34,436 bases of DNA, taken from JALZBN01 sp035525375 (GTDB taxonomy: Bacteria > Actinomycetota > Acidimicrobiia > Acidimicrobiales > AC-14). Location of the stretch: NCBI GenBank assembly GCA_035525375.1, contig DATLEI010000069.1, positions 1 through 34,436 on the forward strand. The letters run 5' to 3'. The notes beneath the pieces were generated by a model that was given only the letters and a program-made list of their open reading frames with translations, was not told the origin of the DNA and did no database searches. A program made the position numbers and the translations under genes. This document shows, piece after piece, positions 6,224-14,796 of the stretch. The first letter of the stretch is position 1; every line of letters begins with the position of its first letter.

Positions 6224-7016
6224 GGCGCGCCGCCGAATAGGCGATTCGCACCGGTGCGCACCAGATCACAACCGATCCGATGCGGCTGATCGACAGGGCG
6301 TCGGGAAGGACGTAGTTCTGGCTGCCCAGTGTGGACTTGAGGAGGGCAATCTCCGTGTGCGGGGCGGCTACGGCCTCGGCACTCGTGCGCGGCTCATCGG
6401 CCTCGCTTAGCCACACATACAACTCAGTGTTCTGCTCGACCTCAAAGGGGTCGAGACGCAATGCCCGTTTCCCATCGGGAAGGTTGTAGAGGCGCACGTT
6501 GCCATTGCTGGCCTTCTCGACGTCGTAGAACTCCCCGCTACCGGCGACCGGCGCGGCGTCCATCCCGGCCAGAGGCGGCTCAGCGATCGCCGTATCAACT
6601 TGCTGCTCGACCTGAACCGTCCACGGCCCCGTCGCATCAACCGTGAGCCGAACGTCGCCAGAAACGATCGAAAAGTTCTCACCCGCACCAGGACATGGCG
6701 AGTCAACAAGCGGCTTCGGCTTCCGAGGTGCAGGAAGGGAAGAGATCAAGAGCCGTCCGGAGGAGCAGTTCCAAAGCACCCGCCATTGAATGACGGAGGA
6801 AGCGATAGCGAAAGAAGCGGTCTGAAGAGGAGCTGACCCAGAAAAGGAGGTAAGCCGCTCCCACCGAGGAGCAGCAACCCCGTCGCCTGGGGCGGAAGAA
6901 GCGTCGCTAGAGGGAACAGAGGACGGCGGAAGCACAGGTGTCGAGCTATCCCCGTCACAACCGGCCAGGAGCGTGAGCAAGACGACGATGGCGACTAGCG
7001 CTCGGCCTCTGCTCAC
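6210..7016 (-). CDS. DM13-domain lipoprotein
   Basis: The protein is 268 aa. The signal peptide ends in LLTLLAGC, giving a lipidated Cys20, so the protein is anchored outside the membrane. A Ser/Pro-rich linker follows. The C-terminal 110 residues match DM13: FYDVEKASNGNVRLYNLPDGKR begins the domain (first 20 residues shown by FYDVEKASNGNVRLYNLPDG), then LRLDPFEV, ELYVWLSE, LGSQNYVLPD and SVVIWC, whose Cys is the conserved DM13 cysteine. DM13 has been proposed to be a redox-related domain. The GTG start overlaps the stop of the PAP2-like lipoprotein gene (GTGA). It is the last gene of the cytochrome oxidase run, so a role in periplasmic electron transfer or metal handling is an inference. Confidence 0.82.
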   Translation of the reverse strand: MSRGRALVAIVVLLTLLAGCDGDSSTPVLPPSSVPSSDASSAPGDGVAAPRWERLTSFSGSAPLQTASFAIASSVIQWRVLWNCSSGRLLISSLPAPRKPKPLVDSPCPGAGENFSIVSGDVRLTVDATGPWTVQVEQQVDTAIAEPPLAGMDAAPVAGSGEFYDVEKASNGNVRLYNLPDGKRALRLDPFEVEQNTELYVWLSEADEPRTSAEAVAAPHTEIALLKSTLGSQNYVLPDALSISRIGSVVIWCAPVRIAYSAARLTPT

Positions 7017-8509
7017 GGGCCGGAGCCGTCCGCCTTTGCCCAGTCGACCACCAGGTTGCCGAGGTGGCGCCCGCCATCCAGGCTGATGCTGTCGAAGCGC
7101 CAGTGGATTCCGGCGTAGAGACGGGACATGGCTTGCTCGTCAGCCCGGTCCCGGAACTTGGCGGCGTTGCCGGGGAGGACGTAGTTCATGACCGTTTCTG
7201 CCGCGCCGGCGTACCCCGCACTTCCCGACGGATAGGCCGGGAAGCGGGGGGTGGGCAGGTACGGCTTCCAGTCCGGCACCAAACCAAGGTCACGAATCGC
7301 GTTCTCGGGTCTCGGTGTCCAGTAGGTGTACTTGGCGTCCCACACTGCGATCCCTCCGTCGGCGAGAGCGATCGTGAGCAAAGCGAAGGCGCGCGCCGTG
7401 CGGGGCACCGTCAGGCGGGCCTCGACCGGCCCCGTCGTGGCCGCCTGTTCGATATCGGGCGAGTAGGTATCAATGACGATTCCGGCAGGCAACTTCGTGC
7501 CTTCGGTGCCTTCCCAGTACCTGGCGATCTTCTCCTGCTCGGGTGTGAGGTTGTTGCGGATGTCGACCAGTTCCTGCGCCGCGGCCCGGAACTCGGGCGA
7601 CCCGTATGCCGGCGGCGGGGGCGGTCGGAGCTGAGCTGCCGACGGCAGGACCCAGGTCTTCCACGATCCGGCGACCGGAGCAGTCGGCGGCGAAACCGTG
7701 CCCGGCGGTGGTTCCCAGTAGTCGGGCCCGCCACCAATCCCCGGCGGCCGCTGCCCGTCCCACGCCGTGTCGGCGCCGTCGGCTTTGGCCCGAGCGATGG
7801 TGCGGTCGGCAATCGCGCGGCCAAGTGCAAGACCAGCCTCGGTGTCGGCCGGCGTGTTGGTGCCGGCGGTGATCCGGGAGTTGGCGGCCTCCTCGGCCAT
7901 TTCCTCGAGACGCAGTGCGGACTGCTCCGGGTAAAGGTACGCGAGTACTCGAGAAGCGGCGCCCGCGATGGCGGCGTGCTCCGACGGGTATGACGGGTCA
8001 GGACCGGTGGGGATCATGGTCTCGACCCCACTCGGCGCCGGCACGCCGTAGACGTACTTGTAGTGCCACGAGGCCACAGTGGCGTCGTACATGGCGGCGT
8101 GGACGAGCGCGTAATTGCGTGACGAGAGCGGTGGGTTCTTCGCTGATTTGGAGACGAAATCGAAGGCGGCTTCCGTCCACGGGCGGGTGGGCAGGGGACC
8201 ACTCCACTTGCGCACTGTCGCTGTGTCTTCAGGCATTCTCAACCGGGCCGCGGTGACTACTCGCGCTTGGTCGGCATCGTAAATAGCGGTGCCCTTCGCC
8301 GGCGGAGGGGCGACCGGTATCTCCGACGCCGACGTCAGCACCCAGGTCTTCCATTGCCCGGCGGTGGGCTCCGACCGTGCCTGCGGGGCGGCCGGTTTGT
8401 CGTCCTTGTCGTCACCACAGGCCCCAAGGGCCGAGGCCAACAGAACGCCGACGGTGACAACCAAGGCCCTTCTGCGAAGCGAGAGATCTTGAACCAGTGC
8501 GTTGTTCAC
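7013..8509 (-). CDS. Lipoprotein with two tandem degenerate PAP2/vanadium-haloperoxidase domains
   Basis: The protein is 498 aa from GTG 8509 with lipobox ASALGAC (Cys31). Two domains each begin with WKTWVL (residues 53 and 283). Domain 1 keeps the Lys (K151) and PSEH with His178, but the RP arginine is Ala158 and the SRxxxGxHxxxD motif reads SRITAGTNTPAD with Asn218 for His. Domain 2 keeps K393, R400-P401 and SRLYAGIHWRFD with His469, but PSGH is PSGS (Ser430). The two copies have thus lost opposite active-site histidines. The fold is that of vanadium haloperoxidases and acid phosphatases; the actual activity is unknown. It lies between ctaG and the DM13 lipoprotein in the oxidase run. Confidence 0.8.
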   Translation of the reverse strand: MNNALVQDLSLRRRALVVTVGVLLASALGACGDDKDDKPAAPQARSEPTAGQWKTWVLTSASEIPVAPPPAKGTAIYDADQARVVTAARLRMPEDTATVRKWSGPLPTRPWTEAAFDFVSKSAKNPPLSSRNYALVHAAMYDATVASWHYKYVYGVPAPSGVETMIPTGPDPSYPSEHAAIAGAASRVLAYLYPEQSALRLEEMAEEAANSRITAGTNTPADTEAGLALGRAIADRTIARAKADGADTAWDGQRPPGIGGGPDYWEPPPGTVSPPTAPVAGSWKTWVLPSAAQLRPPPPPAYGSPEFRAAAQELVDIRNNLTPEQEKIARYWEGTEGTKLPAGIVIDTYSPDIEQAATTGPVEARLTVPRTARAFALLTIALADGGIAVWDAKYTYWTPRPENAIRDLGLVPDWKPYLPTPRFPAYPSGSAGYAGAAETVMNYVLPGNAAKFRDRADEQAMSRLYAGIHWRFDSISLDGGRHLGNLVVDWAKADGSGP

Positions 8510-8558
8510 GGGAGCTGAGAGTACTTAGGACGCGCGCGCCGAGCGTGGCAGCGACGAA

Positions 8559-9455
8559 TCAACTGGGGCGGTCGAGCTGTTTGAGTTCGCGCTCGACGTC
8601 TTCCCAAAGCAGCACATCTTCGTCGACCTCGGCGCGCTCCCGTGCCTCCTTCGACTCCTCGGCTGAGTACCAGCGAAAGAAGATGATGGCGATGACGGTC
8701 CAGAAAAAGAGCCCGCCACCGATCTTCATGATGAGGCCGGCGGTGAGCTGGTCGTCGAGGGCGGAAATGCCCCAGAGTCGGGGGAAGGTCTCGTAGACGT
8801 GGTAGAGCGGCTTCTTGCCGAAGGTCAAGAACGATGCCGGAATGGTCGGCACGACAGTCTGCAGGAAGAGGTAGAGCATCTGAGCCAGCGGCTTGATCCG
8901 CGGAATTTCCGGGAGCGGGCTGAGAACCGGCATCCACATGAGAACGGCGGACACGAGCAGCACGGCGTGAGCGACGAAGTGGAGCGGGTGGTGCTCGACG
9001 GTGGCCTCCACGACGAGCGGCCAATGGCTCAGGACCAGAATGAGGTTGAACTGGATCAAGCCGATCAATGGTCGGGACAGGAACCGCACCGTGACCAAGA
9101 GCCATCTCGGCGACAGCAGGTGGCGCGCCATCCAGGTTGGCGTGCCCAGCAGTAGCAGTGAGGCAGCGGCCAGCGTGAACAACATGTGCTGCAGCATGTG
9201 GACGCTATAGAGGTAACCCTCGGCCACGTCGTGGACAGGCCAGTCCGATGCCACCAGGAGGATCAATACGCCTGCGGTAAAGGCGGCCACCTGCAGGCCG
9301 CTGGTCGGCTTCTTGGCTCCGGCTTCCGGCCCAGTACGTCGGGCGCGCCGGTAGACGGCGCACAGGTAGACAAACTCCAGCAACCCCATGAGCACCCATG
9401 CGTCGGTGTGGGCGTGCCACGCCGGGAAGGGGACGGAGGGAGCAGCGATCAACAA
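8559..9455 (-). CDS. ctaG: CtaG-family cytochrome c oxidase assembly protein
   Basis: The protein is 298 aa with about seven transmembrane helices. Family landmarks are PVHDVAEGYLYSVHMLQHMLF in helix 3 (key part YSVHMLQHML), the LLLLGTPTWMARHLL loop, HPLHFVAHAVLL and IPASFLTFGKKPLY. The histidine-rich helices fit the caa3_CtaG family, which is needed for assembly of copper centres in caa3-type oxidases of Gram-positive bacteria. Translation is taken from TTG 9455; the adjacent TTG codon at 9452 is equally possible. It lies 6 bases after the subunit IV stop codon, so it belongs to the cta operon. Confidence 0.85.
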   Translation of the reverse strand: MLIAAPSVPFPAWHAHTDAWVLMGLLEFVYLCAVYRRARRTGPEAGAKKPTSGLQVAAFTAGVLILLVASDWPVHDVAEGYLYSVHMLQHMLFTLAAASLLLLGTPTWMARHLLSPRWLLVTVRFLSRPLIGLIQFNLILVLSHWPLVVEATVEHHPLHFVAHAVLLVSAVLMWMPVLSPLPEIPRIKPLAQMLYLFLQTVVPTIPASFLTFGKKPLYHVYETFPRLWGISALDDQLTAGLIMKIGGGLFFWTVIAIIFFRWYSAEESKEARERAEVDEDVLLWEDVERELKQLDRPS

Positions 9456-9461
9456 CGCCGG

Positions 9462-9881
9462 CTAACCGGGCCTTGCTGTCGTCGTGGGTGGCGAGGGCGA
9501 TACCGGGGTGTGTTCGCCGGGTCGGCTCCACACACCGAACGTCGTCAGCACGATCAAGTACACACCGAAGGCGAGCAAGATGCCGGTAATGAAGAAGCGC
9601 CTGAAGATTTTGCTGTCGAACCGGAGGTGCATGAACCACATGGCCACGATCGCGAACTTGACGACCATCATGACGCAGAGGATCAGGAGGACTAAGCGGG
9701 CCCCCAGGCCTTCGACGTAGTAGAGAGCTACCTCTGCGGCGGTGACGATCGCCAGGAAGATGGCGACCTTGATGTACTCCCAGTCGCTCGGGTGACCGGT
9801 GTGCGACGGCGCGCTCGGGTCATCGGCGTGCTCGGCGGTGTGGTCGGTAGGAGACGCTTTCTCGGTCGCTGCTTCGGCCAT
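9462..9881 (-). CDS. ctaF: Cytochrome c oxidase subunit IV (CyoD/COX4-prokaryotic type)
   Basis: The protein is 139 aa with a hydrophilic, His/Asp-rich N-terminus (about 34 residues) and three helices: YIKVAIFLAIVTAAEVALYY, LVLLILCVMMVVKFAIVAMWFM and RFFITGILLAFGVYLIVLTT (first 20 given). The motif MWFMHLRFDSKIFRR between helices 2 and 3 is typical of the prokaryotic COX4 family. It is a small structural subunit of the oxidase. It starts 3 bases after the ctaE stop codon. A second, different subunit IV-like segment is fused to CtaD. Confidence 0.85.
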   Translation of the reverse strand: MAEAATEKASPTDHTAEHADDPSAPSHTGHPSDWEYIKVAIFLAIVTAAEVALYYVEGLGARLVLLILCVMMVVKFAIVAMWFMHLRFDSKIFRRFFITGILLAFGVYLIVLTTFGVWSRPGEHTPVSPSPPTTTARPG

Positions 9882-9884
9882 CGG

Positions 9885-10529
9885 CTAGGGCACCAGGTAG
9901 ACGAGGGTGAAGATGATGATCCAGACGATGTCGACGAAGTGCCAGTACAGGCCTCCAAGTTCAATGACCTCAGAGCGCGACTCGGGTATTCGTCCCTTCA
10001 ACGACAACGTGAACAGCGACATCAGCATCAGGATGCCCAGGAAGACGTGCACCCCGTGGAATCCGGTCAGGACGAAGAAGCTGCTGCCAAACAGGTTGGT
10101 GCTGAGCTTGAGACCCTTTTCGTAGAACACGGTGAACTCGTACATCTGCCCACCGACAAAAGCTGCGCCCAGCAGGGCTGTAGTGAGGATCCAGACCCGG
10201 AACCGACGGAAGTCGCCCCGTTGGTGGTTGGCCAGGGCCAGCACCATGGTGAGACTGCTCATGAGCAGTACGAACGCGCTCACCGACGTGTACGGGATGT
10301 CGTAGACGTCTTTGGGCGTAATCGTGCCCGGCGCGCTCCGGCCCCTGAACAACAGGTACACCGAGATCAGGGCCCCGAACAGGAGGCACTCCGAACCCAG
10401 GAATGCCCACATGGCGAGCTTCTCGTTGCTGAGACCCGTCGAGGTCGGCGGATGCTCCGGCGCGAGCTCGTCATGGGAGCCCTCGGTGGTTGTGGTGGGC
10501 GTCGACTCTTCGTCGTGGGTGACAGTCAT
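9885..10529 (-). CDS. ctaE: Cytochrome c oxidase subunit III
   Basis: The protein is 214 aa with five or more transmembrane helices. Motifs are KLAMWAFLGSECLLFGALI with the conserved glutamate, LTGFHGVHVFLGILMLM and GLYWHFVDIVWIIIF, all diagnostic of subunit III of aa3-type oxidases. Subunit III stabilises proton uptake into the D-channel of subunit I. ATG 10529 (MTVTHDEE) is preferred because GAGGA sits 5 bases upstream and it does not overlap ctaD. An ATG at 10556 would add nine residues and overlap ctaD. Confidence 0.93.
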   Translation of the reverse strand: MTVTHDEESTPTTTTEGSHDELAPEHPPTSTGLSNEKLAMWAFLGSECLLFGALISVYLLFRGRSAPGTITPKDVYDIPYTSVSAFVLLMSSLTMVLALANHQRGDFRRFRVWILTTALLGAAFVGGQMYEFTVFYEKGLKLSTNLFGSSFFVLTGFHGVHVFLGILMLMSLFTLSLKGRIPESRSEVIELGGLYWHFVDIVWIIIFTLVYLVP

Positions 10530-10536
10530 GCCGTCC

Positions 10537-12705
10537 TCAGCTCCCGACCGGTTCAAGCTCGGGCGATCCGGGCCCCGGCGCGTCTGGGTCGTCGTCAGCC
10601 GGTTGGTCGGGTTCGTCGACAGGCACGTGTTGGCCGCCCTCGGCCTCAGGTTCGGCGGATGGCTCCATGCCCCACGCGTAGATACCGGTGAGGATCCAGA
10701 TCCCGCCGAGGATGGCGACGATCCAGACCCGGTAGATCATCCCGTAGGCAACGACGGCCAGCCCGATCGCGGTGAACAGCGGCCAGTACGACGGCGAGGG
10801 CATGTGGATGTGAAGATCGTGCGCCGTTGGCACCGGGTGCACGGCCTCGTCACTGCGATCCTCGTCGTCGTGACCCTCGTCGACCTCACCGTCTTTTGCG
10901 CTGTCCGTTCCCCCGTCGACGGTCGCATCGATCGTGCCGGTACCCTCGGTGGCTGCCGCCGAGATGACTCGGTCGTCGTCGGTGTCAGCCTCCTTGTCGG
11001 CGTCGTGCTCCTCCGACGTGACGCGGGGGATGGCCCGGCCGTGCTCGTCCTCGGTGTACTTGCGATGCCAGAGGTCGTCGCGCGCCGTCACGAGGGGAAC
11101 GACTGCGAAGTTGTACTCAGGCGGAGGTGAGGATGTTGTCCATTCCAGTGTCCGGGCGTCCCACGGGTCGTCGCCGGCGGGGCCCGCCTTTCGGGTCTTG
11201 ATCATGTTGACGATGAACACGAGGATCGAAATGGCGATCAGGAAGGAGCCGACCGTGGACATGAGGTTCCAGAAGTCCCACCCGCGACCCGACGGGTAGG
11301 TGTAGACCCGGCGAGGCATGCCCCAGAGCCCGAGAAGGTGCATGGGCCCGAACGTGAGGTTGAAGCCGATGAGCATGAGCCAGAAGTGCAGCTTCCCGAG
11401 CTTCTCGTTGAGCAGCTTGTTCGTGAGCTTCGGGTACCAGTAGTACGCGCCGGCGAACAGGCCGAACATGCTGCCCCCGAAGAGCACGTAGTGGAAGTGG
11501 GCGACGACGTAGTAAGTGTCGGTCTGCTGTGTGTCGGCGGGCACCACGCCGTGGGTGACGCCGGAGAGCCCACCGATCGTGAACATGGTGACGAAACCGA
11601 CGGCGAATAGGAACGGCACCTTCGTGCGGATCTGCCCCCGCCACATGGTCGCGAGCCAGTTGAAGATCTTCACCCCGGTTGGAACCGCGATGAGCATTGT
11701 CGAAGCCGCGAACGCTGATGTAGCGACAGGGCCGATGCCCGAAACGAACATGTGGTGGGCCCACACGCCCCAGCCCATGAAGGCGATGGCGATGCCTGAG
11801 AAGACCATGACCTGGTACCCGAACAGGGGCTTGCGGGTGAAGACCGGAAGGATCTCCGACACCACCCCCATGGCGGGCAAGATCAGGATGTAGACCTCCG
11901 GATGGCCGAACAACCAGAAGAGATGTTGCCAGAGCAACGGGTCTGATCCTGCCTGCGCATTGAAGAAGTTGGCCCCGAACTGTCTGTCGAACATCAGTAG
12001 GAAGAGGGCCACCGTGATGACGGGGATGGCGAACAGCAGTAGGAACTGGGCGATGACCGACATCCAGACGAAGATCGGCATGCGGAACAAGCTCATCCCC
12101 GGCGCGCGCATGTTCAGCGTGGTCACGATCAGGTTGATCGCTCCCGTTAGCGACGCGATCCCGAGGATCTGGAGACCGAAGACCCAATAGTCGATGTTGT
12201 GGCCAGGACTGAAGGCCTTCAACGTGTTCGGCGGGTACCCGAACCAGCCCCCGTTGGGGGCGCCGCCGAAGATGAAACTGGTGTACATGAAGAGACCGCC
12301 GACCAGGAAGACCCAGTAGCCGAAGGCATTGAGGCGAGGGAACGCAACGTCACGCGCGCCGATCATGAGCGGGATCAGGTAGTTCGCGAGGCCGGCTGAA
12401 AGGGGCATGACGACAAGGAAGATCATCGTGGTGCCGTGCATCGTGAACACCTGGTTGTAGGTATCGGCACTTAGAAAGGTGCTCTCCGGTGAACCCAGCT
12501 GGATACGGAGAAGCATCGCCTCGAGCCCACCGAGGATGAAGAAGATGAAGGCGGTGACGCCGTACATGATGCCGATCTTCTTGTGGTCGACTGTCGTCAA
12601 CCAGCCCCAGAGACCGTGGGCATAGCCGCTGGGACGGCGGAGTAGGCGCGGCGGCGCGTCTTCGGGCGCGACGGCAGTGCGCGGCGGATCGGTCGTAATT
12701 GTCAT
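10537..12705 (-). CDS. ctaD: Cytochrome c oxidase subunit I fused to a subunit IV-like tail
   Basis: The protein is 722 aa, about 150 longer than ordinary CtaD. All catalytic residues are present: low-spin heme ligands H90 and H405, heme a3 ligand H403, CuB ligands H268, H317 and H318, the cross-linked Tyr272, Glu270 of HPEVY, D-channel Asp119 and K-channel Lys346. This marks a family A1 proton-pumping oxygen reductase. After the core (to about residue 560) comes a very acidic linker and two helices (YWPLFTAIGLAVVAYGMIY and WIVAILGGIWILTGIYAWGM) resembling the second half of actinobacterial subunit IV, then a Pro/Glu/Asp-rich tail. It lies 28 bases after ctaC. Confidence 0.95.
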   Translation of the reverse strand: MTITTDPPRTAVAPEDAPPRLLRRPSGYAHGLWGWLTTVDHKKIGIMYGVTAFIFFILGGLEAMLLRIQLGSPESTFLSADTYNQVFTMHGTTMIFLVVMPLSAGLANYLIPLMIGARDVAFPRLNAFGYWVFLVGGLFMYTSFIFGGAPNGGWFGYPPNTLKAFSPGHNIDYWVFGLQILGIASLTGAINLIVTTLNMRAPGMSLFRMPIFVWMSVIAQFLLLFAIPVITVALFLLMFDRQFGANFFNAQAGSDPLLWQHLFWLFGHPEVYILILPAMGVVSEILPVFTRKPLFGYQVMVFSGIAIAFMGWGVWAHHMFVSGIGPVATSAFAASTMLIAVPTGVKIFNWLATMWRGQIRTKVPFLFAVGFVTMFTIGGLSGVTHGVVPADTQQTDTYYVVAHFHYVLFGGSMFGLFAGAYYWYPKLTNKLLNEKLGKLHFWLMLIGFNLTFGPMHLLGLWGMPRRVYTYPSGRGWDFWNLMSTVGSFLIAISILVFIVNMIKTRKAGPAGDDPWDARTLEWTTSSPPPEYNFAVVPLVTARDDLWHRKYTEDEHGRAIPRVTSEEHDADKEADTDDDRVISAAATEGTGTIDATVDGGTDSAKDGEVDEGHDDEDRSDEAVHPVPTAHDLHIHMPSPSYWPLFTAIGLAVVAYGMIYRVWIVAILGGIWILTGIYAWGMEPSAEPEAEGGQHVPVDEPDQPADDDPDAPGPGSPELEPVGS

Positions 12706-12733
12706 CAGCAGCGGCCTCGTGTCATTGATCGAC

Positions 12734-13741
12734 TCACTTCAGAGTTTCGAGGTAGGCGATGAGCTTCTGGATCTCATCAGCGGAAAGGTTGAGGTTCGGC
12801 ATCTTGGAGCCCGGCTTGACGCCGGGTGGGTCGTGCAGCCATTTCCTGAGCTCAGTGGCGTTCAGGTCGAACATGCTCCCGGCGAAGGTGCTGCGACTGT
12901 AGAGGTGGGTGAGGTTGGGCCCGACCGCCCCCTTCGACAACCCCTGCACGGTGTGGCAGCCGGTACAACCCTTCGAGGTGAACAGGGTCATACCAGTGGC
13001 GGCATCGGTGTTCGCGGCCGGAGCCACTGCCGCTTGCTGCTGGCCTTTCACCCACGCGTCGAAGTCGGCTGGCGTCTGAGCGACCGCCCGGTTCCGCATA
13101 TTGGCGTGGCTGAGCCCGCAGAACTCAGTGCACTGGCCGATATACGTGCCGGGGCGCTCGGCCTTCAACTTGGAATGGTTCGTGCGGCCCGGCACCACGT
13201 CGGTCTTCCCGTTGAGTCGGGGCACCCAATAGCTGTGAATGACATCGACACTCTGCAGCTTGAGTTGGACCGGTCGCCCGACGGGGAGGTGCAATTCGTT
13301 GGCGGAGACGATGCCGAGATCGTCGTACCGGTACTCCCACCACCACTGGTGGCCGATGACCGTCACGTTCACCGCATTCGGCGGTTCATCGGCAAGTTTG
13401 AAGATCGTGATGATCGTCGGCACCGCAATTGTGACGAGGATGAGGAATGGCACGAGTGTCCAACCGACCTCAAGGCGGGTATTGCCGTGTACCTGCACCG
13501 GCTCGGGTCCGGGACGCTGGCGGTAGCGGATAACGAAGAGCAGCGCCAAGCCTTCGACTAGCACGAAGACGACAGCGGCCACGATGAAGACTGGGTCGAT
13601 CAGGTTGTCGATAGTTCGGGCGTACTCGCCCGCCGGGCTGAGCGAATTCTGCGGTGTCTTCTTGCTCCCACACGCGACCAGAAAGAGAAGGAGCAGCACG
13701 ACGCCGCTGCATTTCAGCAATCGGTGTCGCCGGCCACTCAT
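12734..13741 (-). CDS. ctaC: Cytochrome c oxidase subunit II with C-terminal cytochrome c domain (caa3 type)
   Basis: The protein is 335 aa from ATG 13741, with a lipoprotein signal peptide (LFLVAC, Cys24). Two membrane helices precede the cupredoxin domain, which carries the complete CuA site: H169, C204, E206, C208, H212 and M215 (CTEFCGLSHANM). A fused cytochrome c follows with GCTGCH (C259, C262, H263) and a downstream Met in GSKMPNL. It passes electrons from cytochrome c to CtaD; the fused heme makes this caa3-type. An in-frame GTG at 13786 would add 15 residues; ATG 13741 gives a standard signal peptide and is preferred. Confidence 0.94.
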   Translation of the reverse strand: MSGRRHRLLKCSGVVLLLLFLVACGSKKTPQNSLSPAGEYARTIDNLIDPVFIVAAVVFVLVEGLALLFVIRYRQRPGPEPVQVHGNTRLEVGWTLVPFLILVTIAVPTIITIFKLADEPPNAVNVTVIGHQWWWEYRYDDLGIVSANELHLPVGRPVQLKLQSVDVIHSYWVPRLNGKTDVVPGRTNHSKLKAERPGTYIGQCTEFCGLSHANMRNRAVAQTPADFDAWVKGQQQAAVAPAANTDAATGMTLFTSKGCTGCHTVQGLSKGAVGPNLTHLYSRSTFAGSMFDLNATELRKWLHDPPGVKPGSKMPNLNLSADEIQKLIAYLETLK

Positions 13742-13788
13742 GCGGCCAACACTGTCCGCTTGCACCTCGGAGCGTCCAATTCCCACCC

Positions 13789-14784
13789 TCAGGAAACCGT
13801 GACCTTTCCGGACATGAAGGGGTGCACATCGCAGCGGAAGAAGTATGAACCCGGCGGCGGCGCGGGGAACTTGTACTCGATCTTCAACGGGCCGACAGTG
13901 AGGTCGCCAACGAACAGCGACTGGGTGTACGCCTGGTCCGCGTAGATGGCCACGTTGTGAGGTACGGCCGAGTCGTCGTTGTCGAACTCCAAATCGGCTT
14001 CGCCCCCGGACTTCAAGGCGAGTTCGGCCTTGTCGAACTTGAGGGCCTTGGCGGTGATGACAACGGCCGGCGCGCCGGCCTCGGCGCCTTCGGGCAACTC
14101 CTCCTCACGGGGACCGATGGCGGCAGCCACGGCGCCAGCAACGAGCAGCACAACGCCGGCGCCGGCGAGAACGCCGACGAGCGTTCGGCCGGAGAGCGAT
14201 GGCTGCATCGCCAGGAAGCTGGCGATCCCCATGATGGCAATGGTCACGAGAAGGGCGAAAAGCGTCGATGCCCATTCCGGTACAGCCAAGAGCACGCGCG
14301 ACATGAAGAACATGAGACTGACGATGGTGAAGATGCCGACGACGGGCAGCCCGATCGGAAGCAGGTTCGGCGTTCGGCCAGTGTGATCGCTTGAAGCACT
14401 CCCCAACCATCCGACGAGGGTGATCGCCGCGGCGAACACGCCCGCCACGACGAGCAGCGGACTCACGACGAAGCCAAGGAGGCACATCGCCAGTGCTGCG
14501 GCACCGAGCGCCGGCCATCCACCGCCACCGTGAGGCCGGCCCGGGTCGACAGGCGAGAGCCCCGGCGGCGGCGCGTCGGCGGCGACCGTCGCTGCGACGG
14601 ATGCAGTTTCGGGGGCCCGGCTTCCAGCGGCGACAGCAACGGCCGCGGTGACTGCGCTGGCGGTGAGGATGAGCAGGAGCACCAGCATTGTCTGGTCGCC
14701 ACTGATCAGTTGGCCGGTGATGCCCAGGGCGAACGCCAGCACACCGATCCCGAACAAGACCTTGGCCCCGGGGGTCAGCAGCAT
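13789..14784 (-). CDS. Polytopic membrane protein with C-terminal type-1 copper (cupredoxin) domain
   Basis: The protein is 331 aa. Residues 1-215 contain about six or seven hydrophobic helices. The first four, with the pair TMLVLLLILTASAVTAAVAV and GGGGWPALGAAALAMCLLGF, resemble in layout an actinobacterial oxidase subunit IV; this is a judgement by eye. The last 100 residues form a cupredoxin with candidate ligands H276 (VPHNVAIY), C318, H321 and M324 (CDVHPFM), a mononuclear type-1 centre and not CuA. It lies between the second subunit III gene and ctaC. It could be the electron-accepting partner of the degenerate oxidase encoded upstream, or feed CtaC. Function is inferred only. Confidence 0.75.
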   Translation of the reverse strand: MLLTPGAKVLFGIGVLAFALGITGQLISGDQTMLVLLLILTASAVTAAVAVAAGSRAPETASVAATVAADAPPPGLSPVDPGRPHGGGGWPALGAAALAMCLLGFVVSPLLVVAGVFAAAITLVGWLGSASSDHTGRTPNLLPIGLPVVGIFTIVSLMFFMSRVLLAVPEWASTLFALLVTIAIMGIASFLAMQPSLSGRTLVGVLAGAGVVLLVAGAVAAAIGPREEELPEGAEAGAPAVVITAKALKFDKAELALKSGGEADLEFDNDDSAVPHNVAIYADQAYTQSLFVGDLTVGPLKIEYKFPAPPPGSYFFRCDVHPFMSGKVTVS

Positions 14785-14796
14785 TGGAACCTCGGC

